Shown here piece by piece: positions 1-14,065 of a DNA stretch of 64,000 bases. The position numbers and the translations under genes were made by a program. The notes beneath the pieces were generated by a model, which saw nothing but the letters and a program-made list of their open reading frames with translations, was not told where the DNA came from and did no database searches. The first letter of the stretch is position 1. Each line of letters starts with the position of its first letter. The stretch is taken from assembly GCA_963573385.1 (NCBI GenBank), contig CAUYLG010041490.1, forward strand, positions 1-64,000, written 5' to 3'. The stretch comes from Cacajao melanocephalus. Lineage: Eukaryota > Chordata > Mammalia > Primates > Pitheciidae.

Positions 1-170
<170 letters not shown>

Positions 171-1741
171 TCAAGTCTGTCAAACGCTTAGCGCCCAGGA
201 GCCACGCCCATAATTTGTTTATGCAGTGTTACTGGCGCTTCTCAATATTTGGCTAGTATGGATAAAGCTGCTTTATCCATATAAAGTTTCATCCTTGTAA
301 AAGTTGTTTTGTGGCCTTTGTTTTCATTCCTCTTTGATAAATACTTAGGAGTAGTACTGTTGGATCATAGGACAGGTGTATATTTATTCTTAAGAGACTC
401 TAAATGGTTTTTGAGCTGGTTGTACCATTTCACACTCCCTTTAGCAATGTACTTTTATTTTCATAGTGGTGCCTTTGGAGGAGCAGAAGGTTTTAATTTT
501 GATGAAGTCCAATTTATCATTGTTTTCTTTTATGATTAGTACTTGCTGTATCCTAAAAAAATCTTTGTATACCCCATGATACTAAGATTTATCCAGTGTT
601 TTCCTAGAAGCTTTATAGCTTTAACTTTTATTTTATAGGTCTTTGATCTATCTTGATTTAATATTTGTGTCTGATGTGAAGTGGGTGTTGAAAGTTTATT
701 TTTTCACATACAGGTGTCCTGTTACTCTACCCCATTTATTAAAAAAGACTTTCCTCATTGCATCACCTTATAGCTATGTTGAAAATCAATTAACTATATA
801 CGTGGACATATCTATACACATACTCTGTTCTGTTTGTTAATTTTTCTCTATTTATGCCATACTATAATCTTTCTTGATTACTGTAACAGTTTAGAAACCA
901 GATAGTGTGAGTGCTCCAGCTTTGTCCTTTTTCAAGGTCTTTGTATCTTCATATGAATTTTAGAATCATCTTGTCATTCTTACATAAATGCTGAGGTATT
1001 CTTTATTAGGATGGCCTTGAACCTGTAGATCAATTTGCAGGGAATTTACATCTTAACAATATTGAGGTTTCCAATATTGTTTCATTTACTTCTGTCATCT
1101 TTATCTGCAATGTTTTAGTTTTTTATGTACAAGTCTTTGACATCTTTTATCCATTTATACATAGGTATAATTTTTAATGCTATTGAAAATAGTATTTTAA
1201 AATTATATACTTTTCAATTGTTTGTTACTAGCATATCATAGTAAAATTGATTTTGACATAGATCTTGTATCCTCCATTCTACTAAATTCACTTAATTGTT
1301 TGAGGTTTTTTTGGTATAAATTTCTTAGGATTTACTAAGCAAATCATGCTGTCTATAAATAAAATAATAGTGCTTCTTCCTTTCCAATCTTTATGCTTTT
1401 TATTTTCTTTTCTTGCCATAGAGCACTGGCTAACATCCCCATTACTATGTTTAATAGAAGTGGTGAGAGCAGACATCCATGCCTTATTCCTGATCTTAGA
1501 GGGAAAACATTCAGTATTTCACTCTTAATATGATATTAGTTGTAGGTTTTTCATAGAGGAAATTTCTTTTCTTCAGAGCTGACTGAAAGCTTTTCTCATA
1601 GTGGGTATTGAATATTGTCGAAGCTTATCCAAATTTATTTGATTATTTAATTTTCATACAAGTTTTCTTTTAAGTTAAATTCTCTTCATTTTTTCTTTAA
1701 TTCTTTTAATTTATTCTCTTACATTAATATTTCAGTTTTAA

Positions 1742-2034
<293 letters not shown>

Positions 2035-3499
2035 CAATTGTAACCTTTTAATCCTGGAATAAATCCCACTTGGTCATAATTTACAATTGATTTTACATGT
2101 TACTAGATTCAGTTTGCTATTCATTTAGTCTGTTGAGGATTTTTGCATCTATGTTGATGAATAATATTGATCTGTAATTTTCTTTTGTTGTAATGTCCTT
2201 GTTAGCTTGCTTTGAATTGTGTTCATAAAATGTTCTGGGAAGTATACCTTCTTCCTGCCATTTTTGTTTGAATTACTTTCTCTTTAAATGTGTCACAGAA
2301 TTTATCAATGAAGCCATCTGGAACAGGAATTTTCTAGGTTGGGAAAACTCAATATTGGATTTTCTTTCTTTTGGTATTAACTTTTGAAAATTGTGTTTTT
2401 CGAATAATTTTCACATTCATCTAAGTTGCTGGAATTGTTTACATGAAGTGATTAACCATGTCTCCTTTTAATGTCTGTAGCAATGGTATCCTTTCATTTC
2501 TGATATTGATAATTTGTGTTTTTTCCCTTTTTCTGGATCAGTCTAGATAAGGATTTACAAATTTTATTAATCCTTTCCAAATAGTAACTTACAGCTTTAA
2601 TTTTTTCAAAAAATTTGTCTGTTTTTTCCATTGTATTGATTTTCACTCCTCTTATTTCTGTTATTTTCCTTTCTTCTGTTTATATTGAGTTCTTTTTCTA
2701 GCATCTTAAGGGAGAAGCCTGAGTAACTGACCTTATACCTTTCTTTTCTACATTTAAAGCTATGCAATTCCATTAGTTTTCTACTTTAGCCTCACCCCTG
2801 CAAACTTAGATATGTTGTATTTTTATTATCAACGGAAAATATTTCCTAATTTCCCTCTTGATATCTTTTTTGACCTACAGATTATTTAGAAGTGTGTTAT
2901 TTAATTTCCAAACGTTTGGTGTTTTCATTGTGGTCAGAGAACATAGTCTGATTTCAGTCCTTTTAAATTTACTAAGACTTGGCCCTGCATGGTTTATCTT
3001 GATGAATACTGACTGTCTTTCTCATGAATTGCCTTCTTTTGTCATTGCGAATTGATCTTCATTTCTAGTAATATTCCTTGTCTTGAAGTCTTCTTTGTTT
3101 TCTAAAAGTTTTATTTTAGTCCTTTGCTTGATACTGTTATCGACATGTCAACTTTCTTTTCCTTAGTATTTACATGGTTTATCTTTCTCCTTTGGTTTAC
3201 TTCCACCTTATCTGTGTCTTTATCTAAACCAGGTCTTTTATGAATAACATATGACTGAGTTTTGATTTTTTTTGTTTTACACAGAATGAAAATTCATTTG
3301 GAGTATTTGGTTCAATATTTAATGTAAATACTGCTATGACTGGATTTAAGTCTATCATCTTGCTATTCGTTTTTAATATTCATTTTCCCATTTTTTTCTC
3401 CCTTCCACCATCTTTTGAGCTAATCAACCAGTATTTTAGTATTCTATACTATATCATCTGTTGCCTTTTTAGTTATAGTTTTATTTATATGCTTGCTTA

Positions 3500-3839
<340 letters not shown>

Positions 3840-3911
3840 TAACTGACTGCACTTGGTTTTGAATTAATATCACTTCACATAGAGTGGAAGAGTCTTTTAA
3901 AACCAAGTAAT

Positions 3912-4218
<307 letters not shown>

Positions 4219-4399
4219 TCATTAAAAACTAGTAACACCTTTCCATCCTTTGTGCTGCTGTTGTCACCTACTTTATGGCTACATATGTTCTAACCTCCAC
4301 AGTACATCATTAATGGTCATATCTTTTAAAGAATTTATGAAAAGAAAAATAGTTTTTTAAATTTCCAACTTCTAATGATTTTTCTTTTTTTCTATACAT

Positions 4400-7180
4400 T
4401 CATATTTTTTTCTAGAGTCATTTTTCTATCAGCGTGTATGCAACTCACCAATTCTAGAATTACTAGAGTTTTAAACAAAGCTCTGTTAATACATTTAAAG
4501 ATATTGATAAATTCACCTTTAGTTTTGAGGCACAGCAACTCTTATTATATTGTAGCTTTTGTTTATATTTACAATTCTCCAAGGAAAAAGCAAAGCTAGT
4601 TCTTAAAGAAAAATGTTTAACTAGCAGTCCTTTGAAGAAATTTTAAGAAAATAATAAGTAAAATTGATCTCTGGATATAGTGTATATGAGTTGTCAGAGG
4701 ACTTTGCAAGTGTCTTAATAAAGTTTAAAGAAAATAGCAATAATATAAATAGGAAAGTCCTGACGTGAGGTTGTCAGCTTGGCCATAGGAAGTAATCAAG
4801 TTACTGGCTTTCAGAATTCATTGCTTATTTGATGTTCTTGTGCATCAAATTCCTTGGTGGGCTGAAGCACTTTCTTAGTGTTTGGGGAAAAGTGGCAGAA
4901 AATAGTCTTTTGAACAAATTCCATCTAGTGGCAGCTTGGTGGGGATGAGTAGGTGAGGTAAGATGTTAGAGAGCTGGGTAATAGTTGTGAATAAACCATC
5001 AAAGGACTTTACATACCCCACCCTTCACCCCAGATTGGTTTGGCTTAAAGCTAAGAATGACAGCAGGATCTTGAATTAGAAGGTCCAAAGACCATAATGT
5101 GGTTTATTTTCACTGTTTGTTTATTCATATAAGTGATGTTATTGGGTGAGTCCAAACACATGGTTCTCCTATAAATGATATCACCTAAATGCCAAATACT
5201 GTAAAGTATTCATAGGTACAAAATATTTTTCTTCTAGTGAGTGATGAATTAAAGAGATAATTACATTGCACTGAAGACATATGATGGTAGAAGGAAATAC
5301 AAAGTACTACTAAAGTGCATAGGAGTTGCACCTAGGATAGACCTGGGGCAAGTTTGTGTTTGTAGGCACTGGGGAGACATGATATCCTAGCTGAATCCTA
5401 AAGAACTTAGGTGACGTGGCATAAGGATAGGATCAGTGGAATTCAGTGAAGAGAGAATGCTATATGCAACTAATTGTCTGTATCAAAGCGGAAAAATATC
5501 TTGACCATAATCAACAGTTTGAAATAAGAAGAAAGAAATGAGAGATGATACTAGGGAGAGAAATGTTAGTGTGGTCATAGATTACCATGTATGTCATACT
5601 TAGATGTTTAGACATGGTTCTTGTAGGAAAATTTTAGTCACTGGAGCATTTGAAGCAAGAAAACAGTATTGTCAGATTGTTTATTTTTGGAAGATCGTTC
5701 TCACTGCAGTGTAAGCAATATTAACACTGGAAATAGGGAGGCTTCTTAAAAGGTTGTTGAAGTATTCTAGGCAGAAGATAATGGAAGTGAAAATGTAGAA
5801 GTAGATGGCTTAGAAACTATTAAGGGGGTAGAATAGATAAGTGGCAGATGGACTATAGAGGAAGAAAGAGTTGAGGATGACATCCAGTTTTCAGGCTTAG
5901 GCATTCCTTGAAATAACAAAGAAAAGGAAAGGAAGGAATAATAGTTTGAAACATGTAGAATTTGGGATACCTATAATACATTCAGTTGGGAGTCATTAAG
6001 AAATTGTAAACAGTGGCATCTGGAAAATGAGAGAGCGTTCTGTTGGAGATAAAGATGGAGGGGTGGTCATGAGCATATGACAGGTAGTATATTATCTTCA
6101 TAGCGCTCATAATTACAGAGCTAGAATTATAACTTGAAGCCAGTGATTCCATGTCACATCAGTGCTTTCTTCTGTAAAATATTGTTGAAACATACATACT
6201 TAGGAGTGATAAAAATAGGGCAGAAGTTAACATGCAGTGTTGTCTGTATTCCGAAATAACTGGAAAGGAATAAAATGAAGGTGATAAAGGTGTGAGAGAT
6301 CTGTTGCTTTAGAAGTTCTGCTTGTTGACCAGCAGAGGGCAGTCAGTTTTAAAGCTCAGTACTTTTCTGTCCTGTGTTCCCCTTTAAGGCCTAGAAGCTT
6401 GGGTATTTTGAATATAGATTTTCAGTGTTCTTGTTACACTGGGTCAGGTATCCAGGGCACTTTTATTTATTTTTGCTTCTGAGACTTAGAAGATGTTCAG
6501 TTTTTGTTCTGGAGGAAGGTCTTCATTCCACCCCCTATTCCTTACGTTTGGACCTTGTTTCCTCAGTAGAGCTGAAAAGACTTGAGTCATCCCTTAAGAG
6601 CTGCCATGGTGGCATGAGTTTGGGACTTAGTGTAAATCATGTAGAATCTGAGAATGTCATGAATCTTTGCCTCTTGATTCCTCAGTTAAGAAATTCTCAG
6701 TTTTTGTGCTTGGTTAACTATTCAGATTCAGGGACATGAATTGTGCTTTTATTAGTCGTAGGATTCAGGGAATTGAATGAAAGAGATTGACTTTTGGTTT
6801 CTAGAGACAGTATTGATAAGCTAGTTGATTCTGTACAGCAGCAGGCTCCTCCACTGTTTAATTTGAGGGGTGTAAGAAAAACTTATTATCCACCTGTCAC
6901 ATGTCTGAAATGCCCATCAGTCTACTTTTGAGCTTTAGGCATTCAGGGCTCCCTTAAAATTCAAAAATTTCACTGAGAGGAACAAGGTAAGTATGGCAGC
7001 ACAAATTATTTCTCTTGAGTTCACTAACCAATGATTTAGTGAAAACTTGAGACAATAGGACATGGGTAGGAAAGTTTAACTAGTTTTAACTAGGAAATGG
7101 GAAAAAAGGTCTGGAGCTAGAATTACACGGTTTCCTGTTTGTAAACCTTCAGTGCCTTCCTACTGACTAGAGAATTCATT
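4400..7180. other. Intronic sequence, mostly anonymous
   Basis: No exon with splice signals or recognisable protein was seen. About 5,640-6,080 resembles a dispersed ancient repeat that I know by its text (near 'gatcgttctcactgcagtgt' and 'agttgaggatgacatccag') but cannot name safely. A CTCF-like motif lies at 6,329-6,342. The rest looks unique. Confidence 0.5.
6329..6342 (+). promoter_or_regulatory. CTCF-like core motif
   Basis: The 14-mer CCAGCAGAGGGCAG fits the CTCF core pattern CCASYAGRKGGCRS at every position. It sits in non-repeat DNA about 5.9 kb upstream of the TAF4B terminal exon. Occupancy cannot be inferred from the motif alone. Confidence 0.45.
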
Positions 7181-7184
7181 ATGA

Positions 7185-7330
7185 GAATAAGGCCAACATT
7201 TATAGAGCATATACTGTTCTCATTTAATCTTTAAACCAGCCATATGAGATAATTAGTATTAGTATCCCTGATTTGCAGATCAGGAACCTGAGGCACAGAG
7301 AAATGAAGTAATTTGTCTGAGATTGCTTAT
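7185..7330 (-). repeat. MIR fragment (minus)
   Basis: The order 'tttaatctttaaaccagccatatgag', 'gatttgcagatcaggaacctgaggcacagag', 'aatttgtctgag' follows the reverse MIR consensus (CTCAYTTAATCC...CAGATGAGGAAACTGAGGC). Confidence 0.75.
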
Positions 7331-8850
7331 GGAGGAGACAATGAGTGTTTGCCACTGTTCAGTTCTGTGTATCTTATGCCACCTAGCACAGTTCGTTGCC
7401 CATAGTAGGTACACAGTAACCCAGATGATTTTGAATGGAATCAGAACACGGACCAGCATGAAGCCACATTACTGTGGTTGGTGGTTTTTGGGAGGAGAGG
7501 CCCATATGGAGTCACTGCAAACCCCAGCAGAATTCCTGAAGCCACTAGGTTCATAAAGATGTCCTTTCTGCTTCTAACTTAGTAGAGCAGTCATCTAATT
7601 TAAGGAAATGTGGAAAAAGAAGTAGAAAAGCCTTTAAAGGTTTTACTTTACAGCAATACCTGCTGTATTAAAGTGAAGGGATAAAAATTGGATTACTAGT
7701 TATTTTTAGTTACTTAGAGTATCATTATTAAAATGGTATTATCTAAAATTCGTAACTGATGATTTTCCATTTTTTCTTGTTAGAGCAATAGGGTTCCTCA
7801 AAAGTTTCATTATAAAAACAAGAAACTTGGTTTAATGATACAACAAATCAAATTAGGTGAGATAAGTTGTTTGGGGGCTGGGTGACTTTAATGGGTAACA
7901 ATTATGAAGGCTAATATATCGATCTGGCAGTTTTAGAAGATGTTAACGTTTAGGTTTGATTAGGCTTCCTAGGACATCTGTTGTGCAACTGGGAAGTGAA
8001 TTGTTTCTTTAATCTTTCATTTTCATCCAGGTGAAGAATCTGGATTAAGGAATATCCTCATGTAGAAAGTTATGTGGGAAAACCTTCTATTTCAGAAATG
8101 AACAGTGCATTAACAGTAAGAAGAATAAACAGAGCCCTTTTTTTCTTCTTACAAACTCTGGGCCCTTAACTATGTTAGTATTTGTTGTGATTTCTAATGT
8201 GACCAGAAATCAATCCTAGTCAACTCTGGGGAAAGGACTTGGTGAAGCAGAGAAAAACTAAAACTGATGGTGAGAAAGCAGGTTTAGTTTTTATGGCTGT
8301 AGTTATCTGTGCACTCTCCACCCTCTTGACTGTGGATAATTGAGAGTAGCTGGTTATTCTGGCCAGGTCATTGTGATTGACAAGTTACAGTTGTGGACTT
8401 TGCCAAATCATAAGCTCAGGAATAAAAATAATCTATATTATGTATTCAGATTCAAGAAAGATTGACTTTCTAAGTTAGTTGCTATTTGGGGGAAGAGAAT
8501 GCTATCACCGTAAAGTTGTGAATTATGAAAGACATTTCTGTTGGGTTACTGAATGTCCCTTGGGGTTTTTTTCATTTATAACATTGCCTCAGGCCTTCTG
8601 CTGCATCCTGTTGGAATGACCTTCTTTTCAACTCTGTGCTGGCAGCTGTAATATGGCTCTTTCCCCTGAATCCTTCAGGCTTGTCACATGACAAACATGA
8701 ACTGTGACCCCTTTGTTCCTTACTCAGATGATTAGGTCTCTCTTTTTTTTTTCTGTTTAACAATTTTGCCTTATTGTCTTTCCTTTCCTACCCTCTTTGC
8801 TTCCATGTTAATTTCCTCCTGAGGCAAGGTTTTTGGGGTAGCAATTTAAT
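7331..8850. other. Intronic sequence, no assignable feature
   Basis: No splice-flanked coding segment or clear repeat family was seen. Short open frames here have no recognisable protein content. Confidence 0.45.
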
Positions 8851-8851
8851 T

Positions 8852-9365
8852 TTTTTTTATTGAAATATAACATCAATATAGAAAGTATGCAACTCATAAC
8901 CTCACCAAATTTTCACAGCATGAACACATTCATATAGACAGTAGTAAGATCAAGAAGGAAACATCACCAGAACTCCAGAAGACCTCAGTCTCCTTCTAAT
9001 CACGTCTCATCTCCCCCATGGAAACACTCTCCTGATTTTTTTTAGCTTTGTCTCTTTGGAGACTTGGTAGAAATTGAATCATACAGTATGAATTCCTTTG
9101 TGTTTAGTTCCTTTCATTTAACATTTTTGTGTTACTCTTTCATGTTACCCAGTCATTATTGCTGTGTATTATATCATGGTATGACTATTCCACAATTTAT
9201 TGTACTCTTAATGGCCACTTGGATTGTTTCTAGCTTAGGGCTCTTGTGAATAGTAGTCATCCTTATACCATCTTTTGATGAACCTATGGCGTATTTCTGG
9301 GTATTTACATAGATGTGGAATTGCCAAGACATTGTGTCTGTCTAGCCACTTATTTTAAAATTTCA
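8852..9365 (-). mobile_element. L1M 3' end fragment (minus)
   Basis: The text 'ttattgaaatataacatcaatata' followed by 'acagtatgaattcctttgtg' and 'gtatttacatagatgtggaattgcc' matches the reverse-strand 3' UTR and ORF2 tail of mammalian-wide L1s. It is heavily diverged. Confidence 0.7.
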
Positions 9366-9493
9366 TATAAAACAACAAAGTACTGATTTTAGGTAAACTC
9401 GGAAGATTATAAATATGTGGATACAGTTTTAGCATAATATATCTAATTTATGGCTAAAGAAATTGCCTCTAGTTAAATGTATTATAGTTGGTT

Positions 9494-9748
9494 TTTGTTT
9501 TTTGAGACAGGGTCTTCACCCTGTCACCAAGGCTGGAGTACACTGGTGTGATCTTGGCTCACTTCAACCTCTGCCTCCCAGGTTCAAGCAATTCTTCCAC
9601 CTCAGCCTCCTGAGTAACTGAGAGATTACAGATGTACACCACCATGCCCTGCTTATTTTTGTATTTTTTGGTAGAAATGGGGTTTCATCATGTTATCTGG
9701 GTTGGTCTCAAACTCCTGACCTCAAGTGATTTGCTTGCCTTGGCCTAA
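9494..9748 (-). mobile_element. Alu (minus, 5' end missing)
   Basis: Reverse Alu that stops at 'cttgcctTGGCCTaaat', so the terminal ~30 bases of the Alu 5' end are absent. No clear target duplication was found. Confidence 0.88.
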
Positions 9749-10814
9749 ATATATTACAGTTTTAAACAGGTTATTTCTGTTAACAACAAAATTGCCTCTC
9801 ACTGCCAATTACATGTTTTAGTAACTTTCTTCCTAATATGTACTTTTTATTAAATTTTCTAAACAAAGCTGAATTTTTGGTCCCATTCTGCCAAAATCTT
9901 ATGAAGATATTTTGATGGTAATAATTTACCATAGTTAAGATTACATCTGAGTTACATCATCTCTGAGTGTTCAGAGTGACATGCTAGTGCTTCACTGCCA
10001 GGCTTAGTCAAAGCTCCAGAGGCTTACACTTGTACAAACTGCATTCATTACCAAGAACCCTGGAGAAGTAGTGAGAGACTGGCTGTTTATACTGTAGATG
10101 GGCTCCGGGATAAGTAGCCAAACAGTTGTGCACCTGAGACCAATCTTTTCTTCCTTTTAAAATGTGGACTTTCCAAAATTTTTTCCATGGATACTTATGA
10201 ACAAGTTTAACCTAATGGGTATAAAAATATGACTGCGATATCGTGTTCCTCAAAAACTGGGTAGTATCTCTTAAAGAAGTTTTATTTGACCATCAGATAA
10301 AGCATCCCCTAAGTCATGCTGTGAACATGCATGGAATTAAGTTTGACTGATTCTGACTATGGTGTTTTGGAGACCTTAAAGGATTTCCTTCCCCTACATC
10401 AAAACAAAACAAGAAACCCAAAAAGGTGGAAGGAGTAATTAAAATTTAATGGTTGTAAAAAGTAACAGAACCAGATTTTCTTCCTGTGTTAGGTAAATAT
10501 CTTTCCTTATGTGTATGTCTTTTGGGTGGATGAAAGAGAGTTGCCAGTCTTATTGAGATGTTTTCTGAAACAAAGGATTTTGTTTTGAAACAAAGGTTAA
10601 AAAAAATTAGAGTTTCAATTTTAGAAAATTATCCTTTGAGAGTTCTGTGTTTTTCTTTTCTTCCAGTTAAAAGTAGTAGTGTATAGACATTGGTAAACAT
10701 ATTCAGAAAACTGTCTTAATATATGAGTGTTATGTTTTTTTCATTTTAAAATGACATTTAGAATTCATCTTGTTCTGTTTTAAACCAGAACATTCAATTT
10801 AGAAAATATCGCAG

Positions 10815-10930
10815 ACAACCTGTGTTGTTCTGCATACTCTGCTAAGCCCTAGAGGAGACAGAAACCATAGTTCTTCTGCTCAGAAAGCTTATGGTCTAGT
10901 GGGTGTGTGGTGGTGGTGGGAGCATATACA
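10815..10930 (-). repeat. L2/MIR3-like fragment
   Basis: The text 'ctctgctaagccctagaggagacag...agaaagcttatggtctagtggg' follows the reversed 3' end shared by L2 and MIR3. It is short and diverged. Confidence 0.5.
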
Positions 10931-11164
10931 AATTACTATAAAAATGTAAGGTAATTGCCACAGTGAGATTTCCTTGGGTGAGAGACAGGTAGACCCATTT
11001 GAAATGGGTCTTAAAAGCTGAGTAGATTGGCCTAGAATGGCCTCTTTGCTGATCTCTGCCTGTTGACAGAGGACCCATGTGGCGGCAGTTAAGATGTCCT
11101 GTAAAGGAGCAATGGGAAGTGAGGCTGGAGGGAAGGAAGCCAGGGTGATGAGTTTATATGTGAT

Positions 11165-11625
<461 letters not shown>

Positions 11626-11756
11626 TTGTATGATAGAAAAGAGATAATATATGAAAAGAGCTCAACGTAGTTCTCAAGAAGCTGCTCTGAGCAGTGGGGA
11701 ACCATTGAAGATTTTGGAACCATGGCGCGGTGGGACCTGAACCATGAAAGGCTTTC

Positions 11757-11890
11757 ATTGTTATTTTTATGATTGACATACAAAAGACTGCATACATTTT
11801 AAGTATACATTTGATAGATTTTTATGTATGCATATACCTATGAAATCACCACAATCAAAGTGGTAAGCGCATCTATCACTCTCAAAAGAT
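11757..11890 (-). repeat. L1M 3' UTR scrap
   Basis: The text 'tttatgattgacatacaaaagactgcatacattttaagtatacatttgat' resembles the reverse L1M 3' end (tattgacatayaataa...tttaaagtgtacaattt). Confidence 0.5.
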
Positions 11891-12194
11891 GCATGAAAGA
11901 CCTTTAAAGAGGAAAGTCTGACCTGCAGTGCGCTGGAAAAAATGGAGCAAAGTAGAGCCTGGAAATGGATAAACCAGTTCAGAGGCTTGCCATACTCCAG
12001 GTGAGAAAGAAAGAATGAATTATGTTAGGAGATAGGTTTAGTAGCCATTTGAGACTGGCTGCTGGAGGACAGGGTTAGGGCTTCATCATTCCGTTATCTC
12101 CAGTACCTAACCCAGTGACCAGACGGGAGTGGGGTCTTACATGCTAGAATTGACAGACTTTCCCTTTATGAAAGAATTTTTATTTTAAATTGCT

Positions 12195-12214
12195 TTTCCT
12201 TTTATTCTTTTTAG
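12195..12214 (+). promoter_or_regulatory. TAF4B: 3' splice site of TAF4B terminal exon
   Basis: A continuous T-rich polypyrimidine tract ends in TTTTTAG, with AG at 12,213-12,214 directly before the codon GGC. No competing AG lies within the tract, so this is a strong acceptor by eye. It fixes the exon start at 12,215 in phase 0. Confidence 0.88.
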
Positions 12215-12382
12215 GGCTTAAAAGACAACCTTCTTGCTTCGGGGACATCCAGCCTGACAGCCACCAAACAGTTACTTCGTCCAAGAATCACGAGAATCTG
12301 CCTCAGGGACTTGATATTTTGTATGGAACAGGAGCGGGAGATGAAGTATTCTCGAGCTCTATACCTGGCCCTTCTGAAGTGA
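12215..12382 (+). CDS. TAF4B: TAF4B terminal coding exon (C-terminal 55 residues)
   Basis: In phase 0 from the acceptor the exon encodes 55 residues and ends with TGA at 12,380-12,382. It starts GLKDNLLASG and ends LYLALLK; the central block RITRICLRDLIFCMEQERE is the conserved C-terminal segment of the TAF4 family (TAF4 has RITRVNLRDLIFCLENERE). TAF4B is a TFIID subunit that pairs with TAF12 by a histone-like fold, acts in the nucleus, and is known for roles in ovary, testis and B cells. This exon supplies the end of that conserved C-terminal domain. The upstream coding exons are not in the window: the 12.2 kb before it shows no TAF4-like codons. A longer open frame crosses the exon in another phase, but it begins inside the intron and is not the protein. 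There is no frameshift or in-frame stop. The segment behaves as a functional exon, because a retrocopy would not have an intact acceptor. Confidence 0.93.
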   Translation, partial: GLKDNLLASGTSSLTATKQLLRPRITRICLRDLIFCMEQEREMKYSRALYLALLK

Positions 12383-13589
12383 CCACTCCACTCTCCATCC
12401 AGATTGTTGCTATTTACTGCCAAAGAAGACACAAAGAGCATTGTTGCACTGTCCTGAAATTTCAGTTTCTGGAAAATAATCACCAATACGAAAGAGCATT
12501 GTTTACAGTTAGAAATTTTATTAAGTCTTACCTATCCATCCCATGGGCTCTTACAGACTAGAATTTGTCTTTGTCTTCTGAAAATCAGTTATGAAATACA
12601 CTTTGCACAGAATTAGGCATCTGCCTACCTGTGCATTTAATTACAGCAAGTTAAGGCCCTGTTTGTTACCACCTGCCTCATTTGCCAAATTATAACAGGT
12701 GAGGTGTCCTTCCCTAATACAGTGTGCATTGAGATGCTGGAGAAAGGAAGAGGCACTACAAGAAAGTACAAGAATGACTATTTCATTCTATATTGAACCT
12801 GTTCCAAAGTGGTAGGTGTTCTGGGCTAGAATCAGAAGTTACTTAGCTAACTATGACAGTCACCTTCTGTACATGACAGGCCAGAGTGGGGCCTGTGGTG
12901 ACTTTGGTTGTCTGAGTCCCAGTGTTGTCAAAATGAGACAAATGGGCAAAAATTGTGCCTAGGGTTGCCAGTTCTCTGCTTCATGTCACCATGTGCTGCT
13001 TCTGATACCAAGTGAGGGGACATCCTTGTCAGGGAAACCTTAAAATTGAATCTTCCGATACATCTTGTTGAAAAAATGGAAAAGGTGGAAAGTATGAAGG
13101 AATGATAGGGCATTGCATTGGAACTGATGAGTGGAATGTGAAAATGGTATCCTAAAACAGGAAATTTGCTTCATACGCCCAAGACGGGAAGGGACAGAAT
13201 CGGAACTCCAAAACTACTGGTACATGAGAAAAAAATCACAGCACAACCAGAAAGGAGAATGGGCCAGATGTTTTCAAATTACAGTATTTCAAAGGAAGAT
13301 GTTATTTTTTGTTTTGTATTGTTTTAAATCCCAAGAAGGATGGTTTTTGTAGTTCCTTCTGTCATAATATCTTTTAGTTATCCTAAGTCTTAAGCACATT
13401 GGCACATTTAAAAAAAATCCTAATTAATGATGAGAAATTTTTTAACAATAGGACTTTATGTTGGATTCTGTACTTAAAAGGTACTGTCAGTATCTCACTC
13501 TTGGGGATATGAGCTCTAAATATGGAAAGCAAGTTATATGTATTCACCTGAGGAAGAAGCTGATGGATAAAGCTAACCCTCTTTAAAAA

Positions 13590-13595
13590 AATAAA
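13590..13595 (+). terminator. TAF4B: Candidate poly(A) signal AATAAA (proximal)
   Basis: Canonical hexamer followed within 8-15 bases by a GU-rich stretch (cgtgtgtggaa). It would give a 3' UTR of about 1.2 kb. Confidence 0.4.
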
Positions 13596-13726
13596 TTCCA
13601 CGTGTGTGGAATACCGCTGGTGAAAAATAATCATTGTAGTTAGAATCACATACAGAAAAAAATGATTGAATCCTCCAAGAAGGTTTTCCAAAAATGGGAA
13701 ATTCTATACTTACAAGAATTCAGAGG

Positions 13727-13746
13727 AAAAAAAAAAAAAAAAAAAA
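13727..13746 (+). repeat. Genomic A20 tract in 3' UTR
   Basis: An uninterrupted run of 20 A on the sense strand of the presumed TAF4B 3' UTR. It can prime oligo-dT internally and mimic a transcript end. Confidence 0.95.
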
Positions 13747-14039
13747 CCCACCTCACGTATGTTATTCTTCATCCTGTTCTTCCCAGTGGGACTGTTAACC
13801 GCCATATTCTACACTATAGTAAATTTTAAATTGGCCACATTTTTTTGTGTGTGTCAGCAAGTTATTATGTAAAATGCTATAAATTATGTGTATGTTAAAG
13901 GAGTACTTTAAGAAGAGATCTTTATCCAAAGTTGTTTTTGTATATTTAAATGCTTAGCTTTATTTTTTGTACAGTGCAGCATACTCATATTTGTGTATAA
14001 TCTTATTGATCAGATGTTTAAAATTACTTCAAATACTTC

Positions 14040-14045
14040 ATTAAA
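14040..14045 (+). terminator. TAF4B: Candidate poly(A) signal ATTAAA (distal)
   Basis: This common variant hexamer lies in an AT-rich context with T-rich sequence after it. It is an alternative or longer end for TAF4B mRNA. The downstream GU element is weak. Confidence 0.35.
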
Positions 14046-14065
14046 ATAATTATTTTATTATAAGA

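Larger units (their letters stand above)
12383..14065 (+). other. TAF4B: TAF4B 3' UTR (end uncertain)
   Basis: This is the non-coding continuation of the terminal exon. No Alu or L1 interrupts it until 14.71 kb, in contrast to both flanks, as expected for a retained 3' UTR. Candidate processing signals are AATAAA at 13,590 and ATTAAA at 14,040. A genomic run of 20 A lies at 13,727-13,746. The true 3' end could be near 13.6 kb, near 14.06 kb, or beyond. Confidence 0.6.

Noticed and set aside
12190..12561. 123-codon open frame (+) over the TAF4B exon
   Set aside because: It starts in the intron and uses a different phase from the one encoding the TAF4-family C-terminus.
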